From contig NZ_CP009922.3 of assembly GCF_000993785.3 (NCBI RefSeq), forward strand, positions 4,650,001-4,714,000: a stretch of DNA of 64,000 bases, written 5' to 3'. This DNA is from Streptomyces xiamenensis. Its GTDB lineage: Bacteria > Actinomycetota > Actinomycetes > Streptomycetales > Streptomycetaceae. The position numbers and the translations under genes were made by a program. Position 1 is the first letter of the stretch. Every line of letters starts with the position of its first letter. The notes below the pieces were generated by a model. It was not told the origin of the DNA. It worked only from the letters and a program-made list of their open reading frames with translations, and did no database searches. Shown here in pieces: positions 15,199 to 24,079 of this stretch.

Positions 15199-15829
15199 CC
15201 GCGCGGACCCCGGCCGCTGTGCGCGGCCCCACGCCCAGCGCCAGCGCCCGCCGCAGATCCGCCCCGGTGTCCACGTCCTGACGCACGCTTTCCACCCCGG
15301 CCAGCGTGAGTTCCACCGCACCGGAATCACGATGCCGCGCCCGGGACGCGCCCTCGAACGCCGGCGCGAGCGCCGTTCCGGGGCCCGCCGTCAGCACCGT
15401 GGTGCCCACCCCCGCCGCGTCCGCCACGAACGCCCGTGGATACCCGCCCGCCGCCGTCAGCACCCGTGCCAGCTCCGCCGGACGCAGCGCCGGCAGATCC
15501 GCGCCGAGCGCCGCCACCGCGGCGCGCGCGCCCCGCTCGCGCACCACCCGCTCCCCGTGCGCCAGCGCGGCGTTGAGGCCACCACGCGGCGCGTCCGGAA
15601 CGACGCGCGCCCCCAGGCGCGCCAGCCGCCGCGCCGCCAGCGGATCATCCGTGACAACCGCCACATCCCGTACCGCCACGCACTCCAGTGCCGCGGCCAC
15701 CGTGTCCTCGGCGAAGGCCAGTACGAGGGCCGACCGCCGCTCCCCGGCGCTCACCGCCACCAGCCTGCTCTTCGCCCGTCCCAGCGGCTTCAGCGGCACG
15801 ATCAGCGACCATCCGGCGTGCTGTGGCAT
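15170..15829 (-). CDS. cofC: 2-phospho-L-lactate (or PEP) guanylyltransferase
   Basis: This 219-aa protein has the CofC/FbiD nucleotidyltransferase layout: WSLIVPLKPLGRAKSRL at the start, VAALGADLPALRPAEL in the middle, and the late motif ARHRDSGAVEL. CofC builds the GDP-activated precursor of coenzyme F420, used by many Streptomyces oxidoreductases. I chose the ATG at 15829, 8 nt after GGAGG; a GTG one codon earlier is also possible. The divergent neighbour is plsC. The other F420 genes are not in the window. Confidence 0.87.
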   Translation of the reverse strand: MPQHAGWSLIVPLKPLGRAKSRLVAVSAGERRSALVLAFAEDTVAAALECVAVRDVAVVTDDPLAARRLARLGARVVPDAPRGGLNAALAHGERVVRERGARAAVAALGADLPALRPAELARVLTAAGGYPRAFVADAAGVGTTVLTAGPGTALAPAFEGASRARHRDSGAVELTLAGVESVRQDVDTGADLRRALALGVGPRTAAGVRAVTVSGVSPG

Positions 15830-16017
15830 CACGTTTCCCTCCCCGGCTTCCGCCTGTCCGACCAGTCTGCCTGCCCGTCGCGGGCCCCGGGACGTAAGGT
15901 CACAGGATGCCCACGGGGTCACAGTGCCCCGCTGGACAGCCAAACCGCCTGGAGCGACACTTGTCCGGCGCTCCCGCAAGGCCGTGCCGGAGTAGTGCAA
16001 GAGGAGATGGTGTCCGA

Positions 16018-16848
16018 GTGTCCCGCCGCAGAATCGGCCTCTATTACCGATGCGCCGCGTTTCTGGTAAAGCCCCCGATGCTGATCCTGTTCAAGCGGGA
16101 CTGGCGGGGCCAGGAAAACATTCCGGACCATGGCGGATTCATCACCGCCGTGAATCACAACTCCTATCTCGACCCGCTCTCCTACGCCCACTTCCAGTAC
16201 AGCACCGGGCGGGTGCCCCGTTTCCTCGCCAAGGTCGGGCTGTTCAAACGGGGCTTCGTCGGGTTCATGATGCGCCGCACGGGCCAGATCCCCGTCTACC
16301 GCGAGAGCTCGGACGCGGCCGGCGCCTTCCGCGCCGCCGTCGACGCCGTCAACAGCGGGGAATGCGTCGCCTTCTACCCCGAGGGCACCCTGACCCGCGA
16401 CCCGGACCTGTGGCCCATGGCGGGCAAGACCGGCGCCGCGCGGGTCGCCCTGCTCACCCACGCCCCGGTCATCCCGGTGGCCCAGTGGGGCGCGAACGAG
16501 GCCATGCCGCCGTACGCGAAGAACCACAAGGTGCGGCTGTTCCCGCGCAAGACCCTCACCGTGGTGGCCGGCCCCCCGGTGGATCTGAGCGACCTGTACG
16601 AGCGCGAGCCCTCCGCCGAGGTGCTGCGCACGGCGACCGAACGGATCATGGACGCCGTCACGGGACAACTCGCCGTGATCCGGCAGCAGACCCCGCCGGA
16701 CCGCCGCTACGTGTACGACCGGGACCGTACCGAGCACCCGGAGCACCCGGAACCCGCGGGGCCGACGGCCGCTCGGCCGGAGAGCACCGGGCCCGCCGCC
16801 CCGGCTTCCCTGAAGCAGAGCAAGGACATCAAGGAGATCAGCGAGTGA
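16018..16848 (+). CDS. plsC: 1-acyl-sn-glycerol-3-phosphate acyltransferase family
   Basis: This 276-aa PlsC-like acyltransferase acylates lysophosphatidic acid in membrane lipid synthesis. The catalytic NHNSYLD (HX4D) and the substrate motif FYPEGTLTRD are present. The C-terminal 40 residues are Pro/Glu-rich and charged. I chose the GTG giving MSRRRIG (GAGGAG upstream) over longer in-frame starts. The stop overlaps the gpsA start by 4 nt, so acyltransferase and glycerol-3-phosphate supply are coupled. Confidence 0.93.
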   Translation: MSRRRIGLYYRCAAFLVKPPMLILFKRDWRGQENIPDHGGFITAVNHNSYLDPLSYAHFQYSTGRVPRFLAKVGLFKRGFVGFMMRRTGQIPVYRESSDAAGAFRAAVDAVNSGECVAFYPEGTLTRDPDLWPMAGKTGAARVALLTHAPVIPVAQWGANEAMPPYAKNHKVRLFPRKTLTVVAGPPVDLSDLYEREPSAEVLRTATERIMDAVTGQLAVIRQQTPPDRRYVYDRDRTEHPEHPEPAGPTAARPESTGPAAPASLKQSKDIKEISE

Positions 16849-17846
16849 CGCGCGTCGCCGTCTTCGGCAATGGTTCCTGGGGAACCGCCTTCGCCATGGT
16901 GCTGGCCGACGCCGGTGCCCGGGTGGCGCTGTGGGGCCGCCGCCCCGCTCTCGCCGAGACCATCAACACCACCCGGGTCAACCCGGACTATCTGCCCGGC
17001 GTCCGGCTGCCGGACGGCGTACGGGCCAGCGCCGACCCCGCCGAGGCGGCGGACGGCGCCGAGTTCACCGTGCTGGCGGTGCCCTCCCAGACCCTGCGGG
17101 AGAACCTCGCCGCCTGGAACCCGCTGCTGCCCCCGGACACCGTGCTGGTCTCCCTGATGAAGGGCGTGGAACTGGGCACCAGCAAGCGCATGAGCGAGGT
17201 CGTCGCGGAGGTGACCGGCGCGGGCCCGGAGCGCATCGCGGTGCTGTCGGGCCCGAACCTCGCCCGCGAGATCGCCGAGCGGCAGCCCGCCGCCTCCGTG
17301 GTCGCCTGCCGCGACGAGGATGTCGCCCGCCGGCTCCAGGCCGCCTGCCACACCGGGTACTTCCGCCCGTACACCAACACCGACGTGGTGGGCTGCGAAC
17401 TCGGCGGCGCCGTCAAGAACGTCATCGCACTCGCCGTGGGCATCGCCGGCGGCATGGGCCTTGGCGACAACGCGAAGGCGTCCCTCATCACCCGTGGTCT
17501 GGCCGAGACCACCCGGCTCGGCCTGGCGATGGGCGCCGACGCCCACACCTTCGCCGGGCTCGCCGGGATGGGCGACCTCGTCGCCACCTGCTCCTCGCCG
17601 CTGTCCCGCAACAACACCTTCGGCACCAACCTCGGCCGGGGCATGACCCTCGAAGAGACCATCGCCGTCACCCGGCAGACCGCCGAGGGCGTGAAATCCT
17701 GCCGCTCCGTACGGGATCTGGCGCGCCGCCACGACGTCGACATGCCGCTGACGGAAACGGTGGTGGGCATCGTCCACGAAGGAGTGCAGCCCGCCGCCGC
17801 GCTCAAGGATCTGATGGCGCGCAGCGCCAAGGCCGAGGTTCGCTGA
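16845..17846 (+). CDS. gpsA: Glycerol-3-phosphate dehydrogenase [NAD(P)+]
   Basis: This 333-aa enzyme makes sn-glycerol 3-phosphate from dihydroxyacetone phosphate for phospholipids. It shows the Rossmann motif VFGNGSWGTAFA, the GPNLA loop and the catalytic-domain signature CELGGAVKNVIALAVGIAGG. GTG start overlapping plsC (GTGA). ddlA follows 35 nt later in the same direction. Confidence 0.97.
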   Translation: MTRVAVFGNGSWGTAFAMVLADAGARVALWGRRPALAETINTTRVNPDYLPGVRLPDGVRASADPAEAADGAEFTVLAVPSQTLRENLAAWNPLLPPDTVLVSLMKGVELGTSKRMSEVVAEVTGAGPERIAVLSGPNLAREIAERQPAASVVACRDEDVARRLQAACHTGYFRPYTNTDVVGCELGGAVKNVIALAVGIAGGMGLGDNAKASLITRGLAETTRLGLAMGADAHTFAGLAGMGDLVATCSSPLSRNNTFGTNLGRGMTLEETIAVTRQTAEGVKSCRSVRDLARRHDVDMPLTETVVGIVHEGVQPAAALKDLMARSAKAEVR

Positions 17847-17881
17847 CTGCCGGGCAGGTGTACGAGTAGCCTCATGGGGTT

Positions 17882-19024
17882 ATGAGCAGCGACTCCACAC
17901 CCCAGAGCCCCAAGCCCCGCGTCGCCGTCGTCTTCGGCGGCCGCAGCTCCGAGCACACCATCTCGGTCCTGACCGCGGGCGCCGTGCTCCGCGCGATCGA
18001 CCGTGACCGCTACGACGTGCTGCCCATCGGCATCACCACCGACGGCCGCTGGGCGCTGACCGCCGACGACCCCGAGCGGATGGCCCTCAGCGGCCGTGAA
18101 CTCCCGACCGTGGCCGCCATCGCCGAACCCGGTGGCGGCTCCGTGCTGCTGCCGGTCGACCCCGCGGGCCGCGAGGTCGTCTACTGCGAACCGGGCTCGG
18201 TGCCCAAGGACCTCGGCGACGTGGACGTCGTCTTCCCGGTGCTGCACGGCCCGTACGGCGAGGACGGCACCCTCCAGGGGCTGCTGGAGCTGTCCGGCGT
18301 GCCCTACGTCGGCGCCGGCGTACTGGCCTCGGCGGTCGGCATGGACAAGGAGTACATGAAGCGCGTCTTCACCTCCTTCGGGCTGCCGGTCGGCCCGTAC
18401 ACCGTCGTCCGTCCGCGCGAGTGGGCCGCCGACCCGGCCGCCGCCCGCAAGAAGATCGTGGACTTCGCCGCCGACCACGGCTGGCCGGTCTTCGTCAAGC
18501 CCGCGCGGGCCGGCTCCTCCATGGGCATCACCAAGGTGAGCGGCCTCGCCGGTCTCGACGAGGCCATCGCCGAGGCGCAGGCCCACGACCCGAAGATCAT
18601 CGTGGAGTCGCTGCTCAGCGGCCGGGAGATCGAGTGCGGCGTCCTGGAGTTCGAGGAGGGCCCGCGCGCCTCGGTGCCCGCCGAGATCCCGCCGGTCTCC
18701 CACCACGACTTCTACGACTTCGAGGCCAAGTACCTGGACTCGGCCGAGGGCATCGTGCCCGCGCCGCTGACGCCCGAGCAGACCGCCCGGGTGCAGGAGC
18801 TGTCCGTGCTCGCCTACGAGGCGGTCTCCTGCGAGGGCCTGGTCAGGGCGGACTTCTTCCTCACCGAGGACGGCGAGTTCGTCATCAACGAGATCAACAC
18901 CCTGCCCGGATTCACGCCGATCTCGATGTACCCCAGGATGTGGCAGGCCTCCGGGATGGAGTACCCCGAACTGATCGACCGGCTCATCCAGGCGGCGCTG
19001 CGCCGCTCCACGGGGCTGCGCTAG
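17882..19024 (+). CDS. ddlA: D-alanine--D-alanine ligase
   Basis: This 380-aa ATP-grasp ligase makes the D-Ala-D-Ala terminus of peptidoglycan precursors. Seen are VVFGGRSSEHTISV near the N-terminus, PVFVKPARAGSSMGI for ATP binding, and NEINTLPGFTPISMYP at the metal site. Length is normal for the family. No strong ribosome-binding site precedes the ATG at 17882, which follows gpsA closely. Confidence 0.97.
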   Translation: MSSDSTPQSPKPRVAVVFGGRSSEHTISVLTAGAVLRAIDRDRYDVLPIGITTDGRWALTADDPERMALSGRELPTVAAIAEPGGGSVLLPVDPAGREVVYCEPGSVPKDLGDVDVVFPVLHGPYGEDGTLQGLLELSGVPYVGAGVLASAVGMDKEYMKRVFTSFGLPVGPYTVVRPREWAADPAAARKKIVDFAADHGWPVFVKPARAGSSMGITKVSGLAGLDEAIAEAQAHDPKIIVESLLSGREIECGVLEFEEGPRASVPAEIPPVSHHDFYDFEAKYLDSAEGIVPAPLTPEQTARVQELSVLAYEAVSCEGLVRADFFLTEDGEFVINEINTLPGFTPISMYPRMWQASGMEYPELIDRLIQAALRRSTGLR

Positions 19025-19072
19025 GGAACCCCCCGGCGTGCGGGCCGGAGGGTCGCACACGCGGTGGCGGGT

Positions 19073-19108
19073 GCGGCCCCGGCCCGGCCCCTTCCGGGGC
19101 GGGGCCGC
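19073..19108. terminator. GC-rich hairpin between ddlA and the DUF3515 gene
   Basis: GCGGCCCC pairs with GGGGCCGC, with an inner GGCCCC-TTCC-GGGGC stem. It lies between convergent genes and could serve both directions. Confidence 0.45.
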
Positions 19109-19116
19109 GGTGCGGG

Positions 19117-19641
19117 TCAGGAACCGGGCGGCTGCTCGGCGTACAGCTCGTCCAGCGGTACGTTGCCGGCGATCGCCCCGGCGAGATCGACCAGCGGGTT
19201 CACCTCGGGCGCGTACGCGGCGGGCACCGTGACCTCCACGAACACCGTGCGGTGGGTGGTGGTGAACAGCTTCCCGCCGCCCGGGGCGTCCTCCAGCAGC
19301 CAGGACACCCCGTTGACGTCCACCGCGTCGGCGAGCGGGTCATAACCTTCCTCACCCGGAGTCAGCAGCAGCGGCAGTGACACCCCGCAGCGCAGCACGA
19401 TCCCCGGGTCCCCCCACACGGCGACCTGGGGCAGCGCGCCGTCGTCCGTACGGCCCCGGCCCTCCACCCGCTCCGGCAGCGCCGCGGCGACCGCCTCGCA
19501 GACCGGCGCCGCCGCCGCGTCCGGGGTCGGCGCCACCACGGCGGTGCCGCCCCCGTCGCCCTCGCCGCCGCATCCGGTCAGCGCCAACAGCGCGGCCAGG
19601 GCGGTCGGCACGGCGCCGGCGGTACGTACGGTGAGGCTCAC
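19117..19641 (-). CDS. Lipoprotein of the DUF3515 family
   Basis: This 174-aa protein has a lipoprotein signal peptide ending in the lipobox LTGC (Cys24), then a short Gly/Asp linker. The globular DUF3515 domain includes VWGDPGIVLRCG and DVNGVSWLLED. It should be anchored on the outer face of the membrane. DUF3515 lipoproteins sit beside ddlA and thiL in many actinobacteria, but their role is unknown. It is followed on the same strand direction by no other gene before ddlA's end. Confidence 0.87.
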   Translation of the reverse strand: MSLTVRTAGAVPTALAALLALTGCGGEGDGGGTAVVAPTPDAAAAPVCEAVAAALPERVEGRGRTDDGALPQVAVWGDPGIVLRCGVSLPLLLTPGEEGYDPLADAVDVNGVSWLLEDAPGGGKLFTTTHRTVFVEVTVPAAYAPEVNPLVDLAGAIAGNVPLDELYAEQPPGS

Positions 19642-19660
19642 GCCGCCAGCATAGGGTGCC

Positions 19661-19894
19661 CTACAGATGCACCACCGGGCAGGTCAAGGTGCGGGTGATC
19701 CCCCGTACCTGCTGCACCTGAGCCACCACCAGCCGGCCCAGGTCATCGACCGAGGACGCCTCGGCGCGCACGATGACGTCGTAGGGGCCGGTGACGTCCT
19801 CGGCCGTGATCACACCCGGAACCCGGGAGATGACGTCGGCCACGGCGGACGCCTTGCCCACCTCGGTCTGGATCAGGATGTACGCCTGTACCAC
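19661..19894 (-). CDS. Lrp/AsnC-type ligand-binding (RAM) domain protein
   Basis: This 77-aa stand-alone RAM domain (MVQAYILIQTEVGKASAVADVI) lacks the DNA-binding helix-turn-helix of Lrp. Such stand-alone domains bind amino acids as oligomers. I chose GTG 19894, 6-7 nt after GGAGGACCT; the open frame continues far upstream as a GC artefact. It is divergent from thiL and upstream of the DUF3515 gene on the same strand. Confidence 0.88.
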   Translation of the reverse strand: MVQAYILIQTEVGKASAVADVISRVPGVITAEDVTGPYDVIVRAEASSVDDLGRLVVAQVQQVRGITRTLTCPVVHL

Positions 19895-20026
19895 AGGTCC
19901 TCCACGGCGGCTACGAGGTGCGGGGGCGCTACCGTAGCGCGTCATGACCTGCACCGGGAGACATCGTCCGGTGCCGATCGCCGCGGAGCGACCGCGGCGG
20001 TGCCGAAGAGAGCTGAGGAGAGCCGA

Positions 20027-20995
20027 GTGAAGGGCAGTGTGGGGGAACTGGGGGAGTTCGGGCTGATCCGGGAGCTGACCGCCCGGATCAGCGACACTCC
20101 CGCCGTACGTCTCGGCCCCGGCGACGACGCCGCGGTGATCGCCACCCCGGACCGGCGGGTGGTGGCCAGCACCGACATCCTGCTGGAGGGGCGGCACTTC
20201 CGCCGCGACTGGTCCACCGCCTACGACGTCGGCCGCAAGGCCGCGGCCCAGAACCTCGCGGACATCGCCGCGATGGGCGCCGTGCCCACCGCCATCCTGC
20301 TCGGCCTGGTGGTCCCCGCCGAACTGCCCGTCACCTGGCCCACCGAACTCATGGACGGTATCCACGACGAGTGCCAGGTGGCCGGAGCCGGCGTGGCCGG
20401 CGGCGACGTGGTGCGCGGCGACGCCATCACCGTGTCCATCACCGCCCTGGGCGACCTGCGCGACCGCGAACCCGTCACCCGCTCCGGCGCCAGGCCCGGT
20501 GACCTGCTGGCCGTCACCGGCTGGCTCGGCTGGTCGGCGGCCGGATTCACCGTGCTCTCCCGCGGTTTCCGTTCCCCGCGCGCCTTCGTCGAGGCGCACC
20601 GCCGCCCCGAACCCCCGTACCACGCGGGCCCCGCCGCCGCCGCGCTCGGCGCCACCGCCATGACCGACGTCAGCGACGGGCTGATCGCCGACCTGGGGCA
20701 CATCGCGCACAGCAGCGGCGTCCGCATCGACATCCACGCCGAGTCGCTCGACGTACCCGCCCAGATGTCCGACATCGGGCACGCGGTGGGCGTCGACCCG
20801 CTGCAGTGGGTGCTCACCGGCGGCGAGGACCACGCGATCGTGGCGACCTTCCCCGCCGACACCAAACTCCCCGCCCGCTGGCGGGTGATCGGCCAGGTAC
20901 TGCCCGCGCGGGGCAGCGTACGGCCCCAGGTGACGGTGGACGGGGCCCCCTGGGAACGGGACGGGGGCTGGGATCACTTCGGCTCCGGCGGCTGA
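20027..20995 (+). CDS. thiL: Thiamine-monophosphate kinase
   Basis: This 322-aa ThiL makes thiamine diphosphate from the monophosphate. Motifs are RLGPGDDAAVI, STDILLEGRHF, QNLADIAAMGA and the late MTDVSDGLIADLGHIA. I chose the GTG giving MKGSVGELGEF, with GAGGAG upstream. thiD follows after 14 nt. I see no THI-element structure in the 132-nt gap upstream. Confidence 0.96.
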   Translation: MKGSVGELGEFGLIRELTARISDTPAVRLGPGDDAAVIATPDRRVVASTDILLEGRHFRRDWSTAYDVGRKAAAQNLADIAAMGAVPTAILLGLVVPAELPVTWPTELMDGIHDECQVAGAGVAGGDVVRGDAITVSITALGDLRDREPVTRSGARPGDLLAVTGWLGWSAAGFTVLSRGFRSPRAFVEAHRRPEPPYHAGPAAAALGATAMTDVSDGLIADLGHIAHSSGVRIDIHAESLDVPAQMSDIGHAVGVDPLQWVLTGGEDHAIVATFPADTKLPARWRVIGQVLPARGSVRPQVTVDGAPWERDGGWDHFGSGG

Positions 20996-21009
20996 ATAGG
21001 GTCGGGGCC

Positions 21010-21834
<825 letters not shown>

Positions 21835-21888
21835 AGCCGCACCCGCCCGCCCCGTCCTCCGGCGCCGCGCCGGGGTTGCGGGAACGCC

Positions 21889-21920
21889 AAAAAGCCGGCC
21901 CACCACGAGGTGGACCGGCT
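21889..21920 (-). terminator. Terminator of rpmB
   Basis: On the minus strand AGCCGGTCCACC pairs with GGTGGGCCGGCT (one mismatch) around TCGT, followed by TTTTT. It is a proper intrinsic terminator 34 nt past the rpmB stop. On the plus strand the same stem may end thiD transcription. Confidence 0.8.
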
Positions 21921-21954
21921 CAACGGCTAACGAGCAAACCGCGTGCCGAAGGCG

Positions 21955-22140
21955 TCAGCGCGCGACCTTGCCCGCCTTGATGCACGAGGTGCAGGCGTTC
22001 AGGCGCTTCGGCGTCCCATTGATCACGGCACGCACCCGCTGGATGTTGGGGTTCCAACGGCGGGGGGTACGGCGGTGCGAGTGGGAGATGCTGTTACCGA
22101 AGCCCGGCCCCTTGCCGCAGACGTCGCAGTTGGCAGCCAC
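21955..22140 (-). CDS. rpmB: 50S ribosomal protein L28
   Basis: This 61-aa L28 starts MAANCDVCGKGPGFGNSISHSHRRT. It has two CxxC pairs (CDVC and CTSC), so it is the zinc-binding (C+) form. Streptomyces also keep Zur-controlled C-minus paralogues elsewhere, for growth without zinc. It is a single-gene unit with its own terminator. Confidence 0.97.
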   Translation of the reverse strand: MAANCDVCGKGPGFGNSISHSHRRTPRRWNPNIQRVRAVINGTPKRLNACTSCIKAGKVAR

Positions 22141-22361
22141 GGGTCACTCCAAAGACAGGTCAACCCCGCTTACGCGGAGTGACGGAAACGAATGTGGGAT
22201 CCCGGGGCCAGGACCCTCGGGGATGTGCCCGACAACCGGGAGAACACCCGTACCGAGCAACCGCAGCAGCATACCCCGGGGCTTCCCGAACGGAGAAATC
22301 AGCCCTGGTCCGCATAAGCTGCACCCCGCCGACCGCCGAGGAGAGAGCCGAGGTCACCACC

Positions 22362-24002
22362 GTGCCGCAACCGCTGGACGCCGACGCGGTGCGGCGCTGG
22401 TGCCGGATCGCGCTGGACACCCTGGGCCGGGATCGCGCGGAGATCGACGCCATCAACGTCTACCCCGTCCCGGACGCGGACACCGGCACCAATCTCTACC
22501 TCACCATGGAGTCCGCCGACCGCGCCCTGACCCAGGCCGCGCACGACGGCGGTGCCGGTGGCGGCGGGGGAGCCGGGGGCAGCCTCGCGGACACCGTGCG
22601 CACCATGGCCCGCGGCGCCCTGATCGGCGCCCGCGGCAACTCCGGCACCATCCTCGCCCAGCTGCTGCGCGGCATGGCCCAGGAGCTGGCCGCCTCGCCC
22701 GGCGGGGACGCCGGCGCCGACGCGCTGCGCCGCGCGCTGCGCCGCGCCGCCACCCTGGCCTACGAGGCGGTCAGCCACCCCGTGGAAGGCACCATGCTCA
22801 CGGTCGCCGCCGCCGCCGCGGACGCCGCGGAGCGCGCCACCGGCCGGCACCCCGCGCAGGTCACCGCCGCCGCCTGCGCCGGAGCCCGCGCCGCGCTCGC
22901 CGCCACCACGGCGCAGCTGGACGTGCTCGCCCGCGCCCGGGTCGTGGACGCCGGCGGCTCCGGCCTGGTCACCGTGCTGGACGCCCTGGACGCCGCGCTC
23001 TCCGGCCGTGCCCCCGACCTCCTGCCGCACCACGGCCTGGGCCGCCCCGCCGGACACCGGCACGGCGCGGCGGGGGACACCGCCGCGACCCCCGGGTGCG
23101 CGGGCGGCGGCTACGAGGTGATCTACCTGCTGGACGCCGAGGACGCCGCCGTCCCCGCCCTGCGCCGGGCGCTGGACGGCCTCGGCGACTCGCTGGTGAT
23201 CGTCGGCGGCGAGGGCCTGTGGAACGTCCATGTGCACACCGACCGCCCGGGCCCCGCAGTCGAGGCGGGCATCGAGGCCGGCCGTCCGCACCACATCCGG
23301 ATCACCCAGCTGGCCACGGCCACCCCCGCCCGGCCCGGCGCCGCCGAGCGCGCCGTGGTGTGCGTGATGCCCGGCGACGGCCTGGCCGCCCTGTGCACCG
23401 AGGCCGGCGCCACCGCCCTGACCGTACGGCCCGGCGTGACCCCCGCCAGCGACGAACTGGCCGCGGCGATCGACCGCGCCGGCTCCCGGGAGATCGTGCT
23501 GCTGCCCAACGACGGCACCCTGTGGCACGTCTCGGCCGCCGCGGCGGAGCAGGCCCGCGAGCGTGGTGTCCGGGTCGCCGTCATCCCCACCCGCTCACCG
23601 GTGCAGGGCCTGGCGGCGCTCGCGGTGCACGCCGCGGAACGCCGCTTCGACGAGGACGTGGTCGCCATGACCTCCGCCGCCGGCGCCACCCGCTTCGGCG
23701 AGGTCACCGTCGCCGAGCGCGAGTACTGGACCGCCGGGGGCATCTGCCAGGCCGGTGACGTCCTCGGCCTGATCGACGGCGACGTCGCGGTGATCGGCGC
23801 GGACACCGAACGGGTCGCCGCCGAACTCCTCGCCCGGATGCTGTCGGCCGGCGGCGAGCTGGTCACCCTGGTGCTGGGCGAGCGCACCCCCGCCGCACTC
23901 GCCGACCGGCTGGAGCGCCAGGTGCGCCGCGGCCACCTCGGCGTGGACACCGTCGTCTACCAGGGCCGGCAGGCCGCCCCGCTGCTGATCGGCGTCGAGT
24001 AG
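22362..24002 (+). CDS. DAK2/DhaL-domain kinase, FakA (YloV)-like
   Basis: This 546-aa protein has an N-terminal DhaL ATP-binding domain (residues 1-200) with the Mg-binding DADTGTNLYLTM and RGALIGARGNSGTILAQLL. The middle and C-terminal domains are of the YloV/FakA type. FakA phosphorylates fatty acids held by a FakB (DegV) partner in Firmicutes; no FakB gene is in the window. GTG 22362 is the best start although the frame is open upstream. recG follows, as in many actinobacteria and Firmicutes. Confidence 0.87.
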   Translation: MPQPLDADAVRRWCRIALDTLGRDRAEIDAINVYPVPDADTGTNLYLTMESADRALTQAAHDGGAGGGGGAGGSLADTVRTMARGALIGARGNSGTILAQLLRGMAQELAASPGGDAGADALRRALRRAATLAYEAVSHPVEGTMLTVAAAAADAAERATGRHPAQVTAAACAGARAALAATTAQLDVLARARVVDAGGSGLVTVLDALDAALSGRAPDLLPHHGLGRPAGHRHGAAGDTAATPGCAGGGYEVIYLLDAEDAAVPALRRALDGLGDSLVIVGGEGLWNVHVHTDRPGPAVEAGIEAGRPHHIRITQLATATPARPGAAERAVVCVMPGDGLAALCTEAGATALTVRPGVTPASDELAAAIDRAGSREIVLLPNDGTLWHVSAAAAEQARERGVRVAVIPTRSPVQGLAALAVHAAERRFDEDVVAMTSAAGATRFGEVTVAEREYWTAGGICQAGDVLGLIDGDVAVIGADTERVAAELLARMLSAGGELVTLVLGERTPAALADRLERQVRRGHLGVDTVVYQGRQAAPLLIGVE

Positions 24003-24079
24003 CCGCCCGCCCCGGTGCCGCGCCCGGGCCGGGCCCCGGGCCCGGCCACTGCGCGGCGATGTCAGCCCCATGGTGTGCA

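Noticed and set aside
19895..20026. TPP riboswitch before thiL
   Set aside because: No conserved THI-box sequence or two-helix layout is visible in the 132-nt gap.
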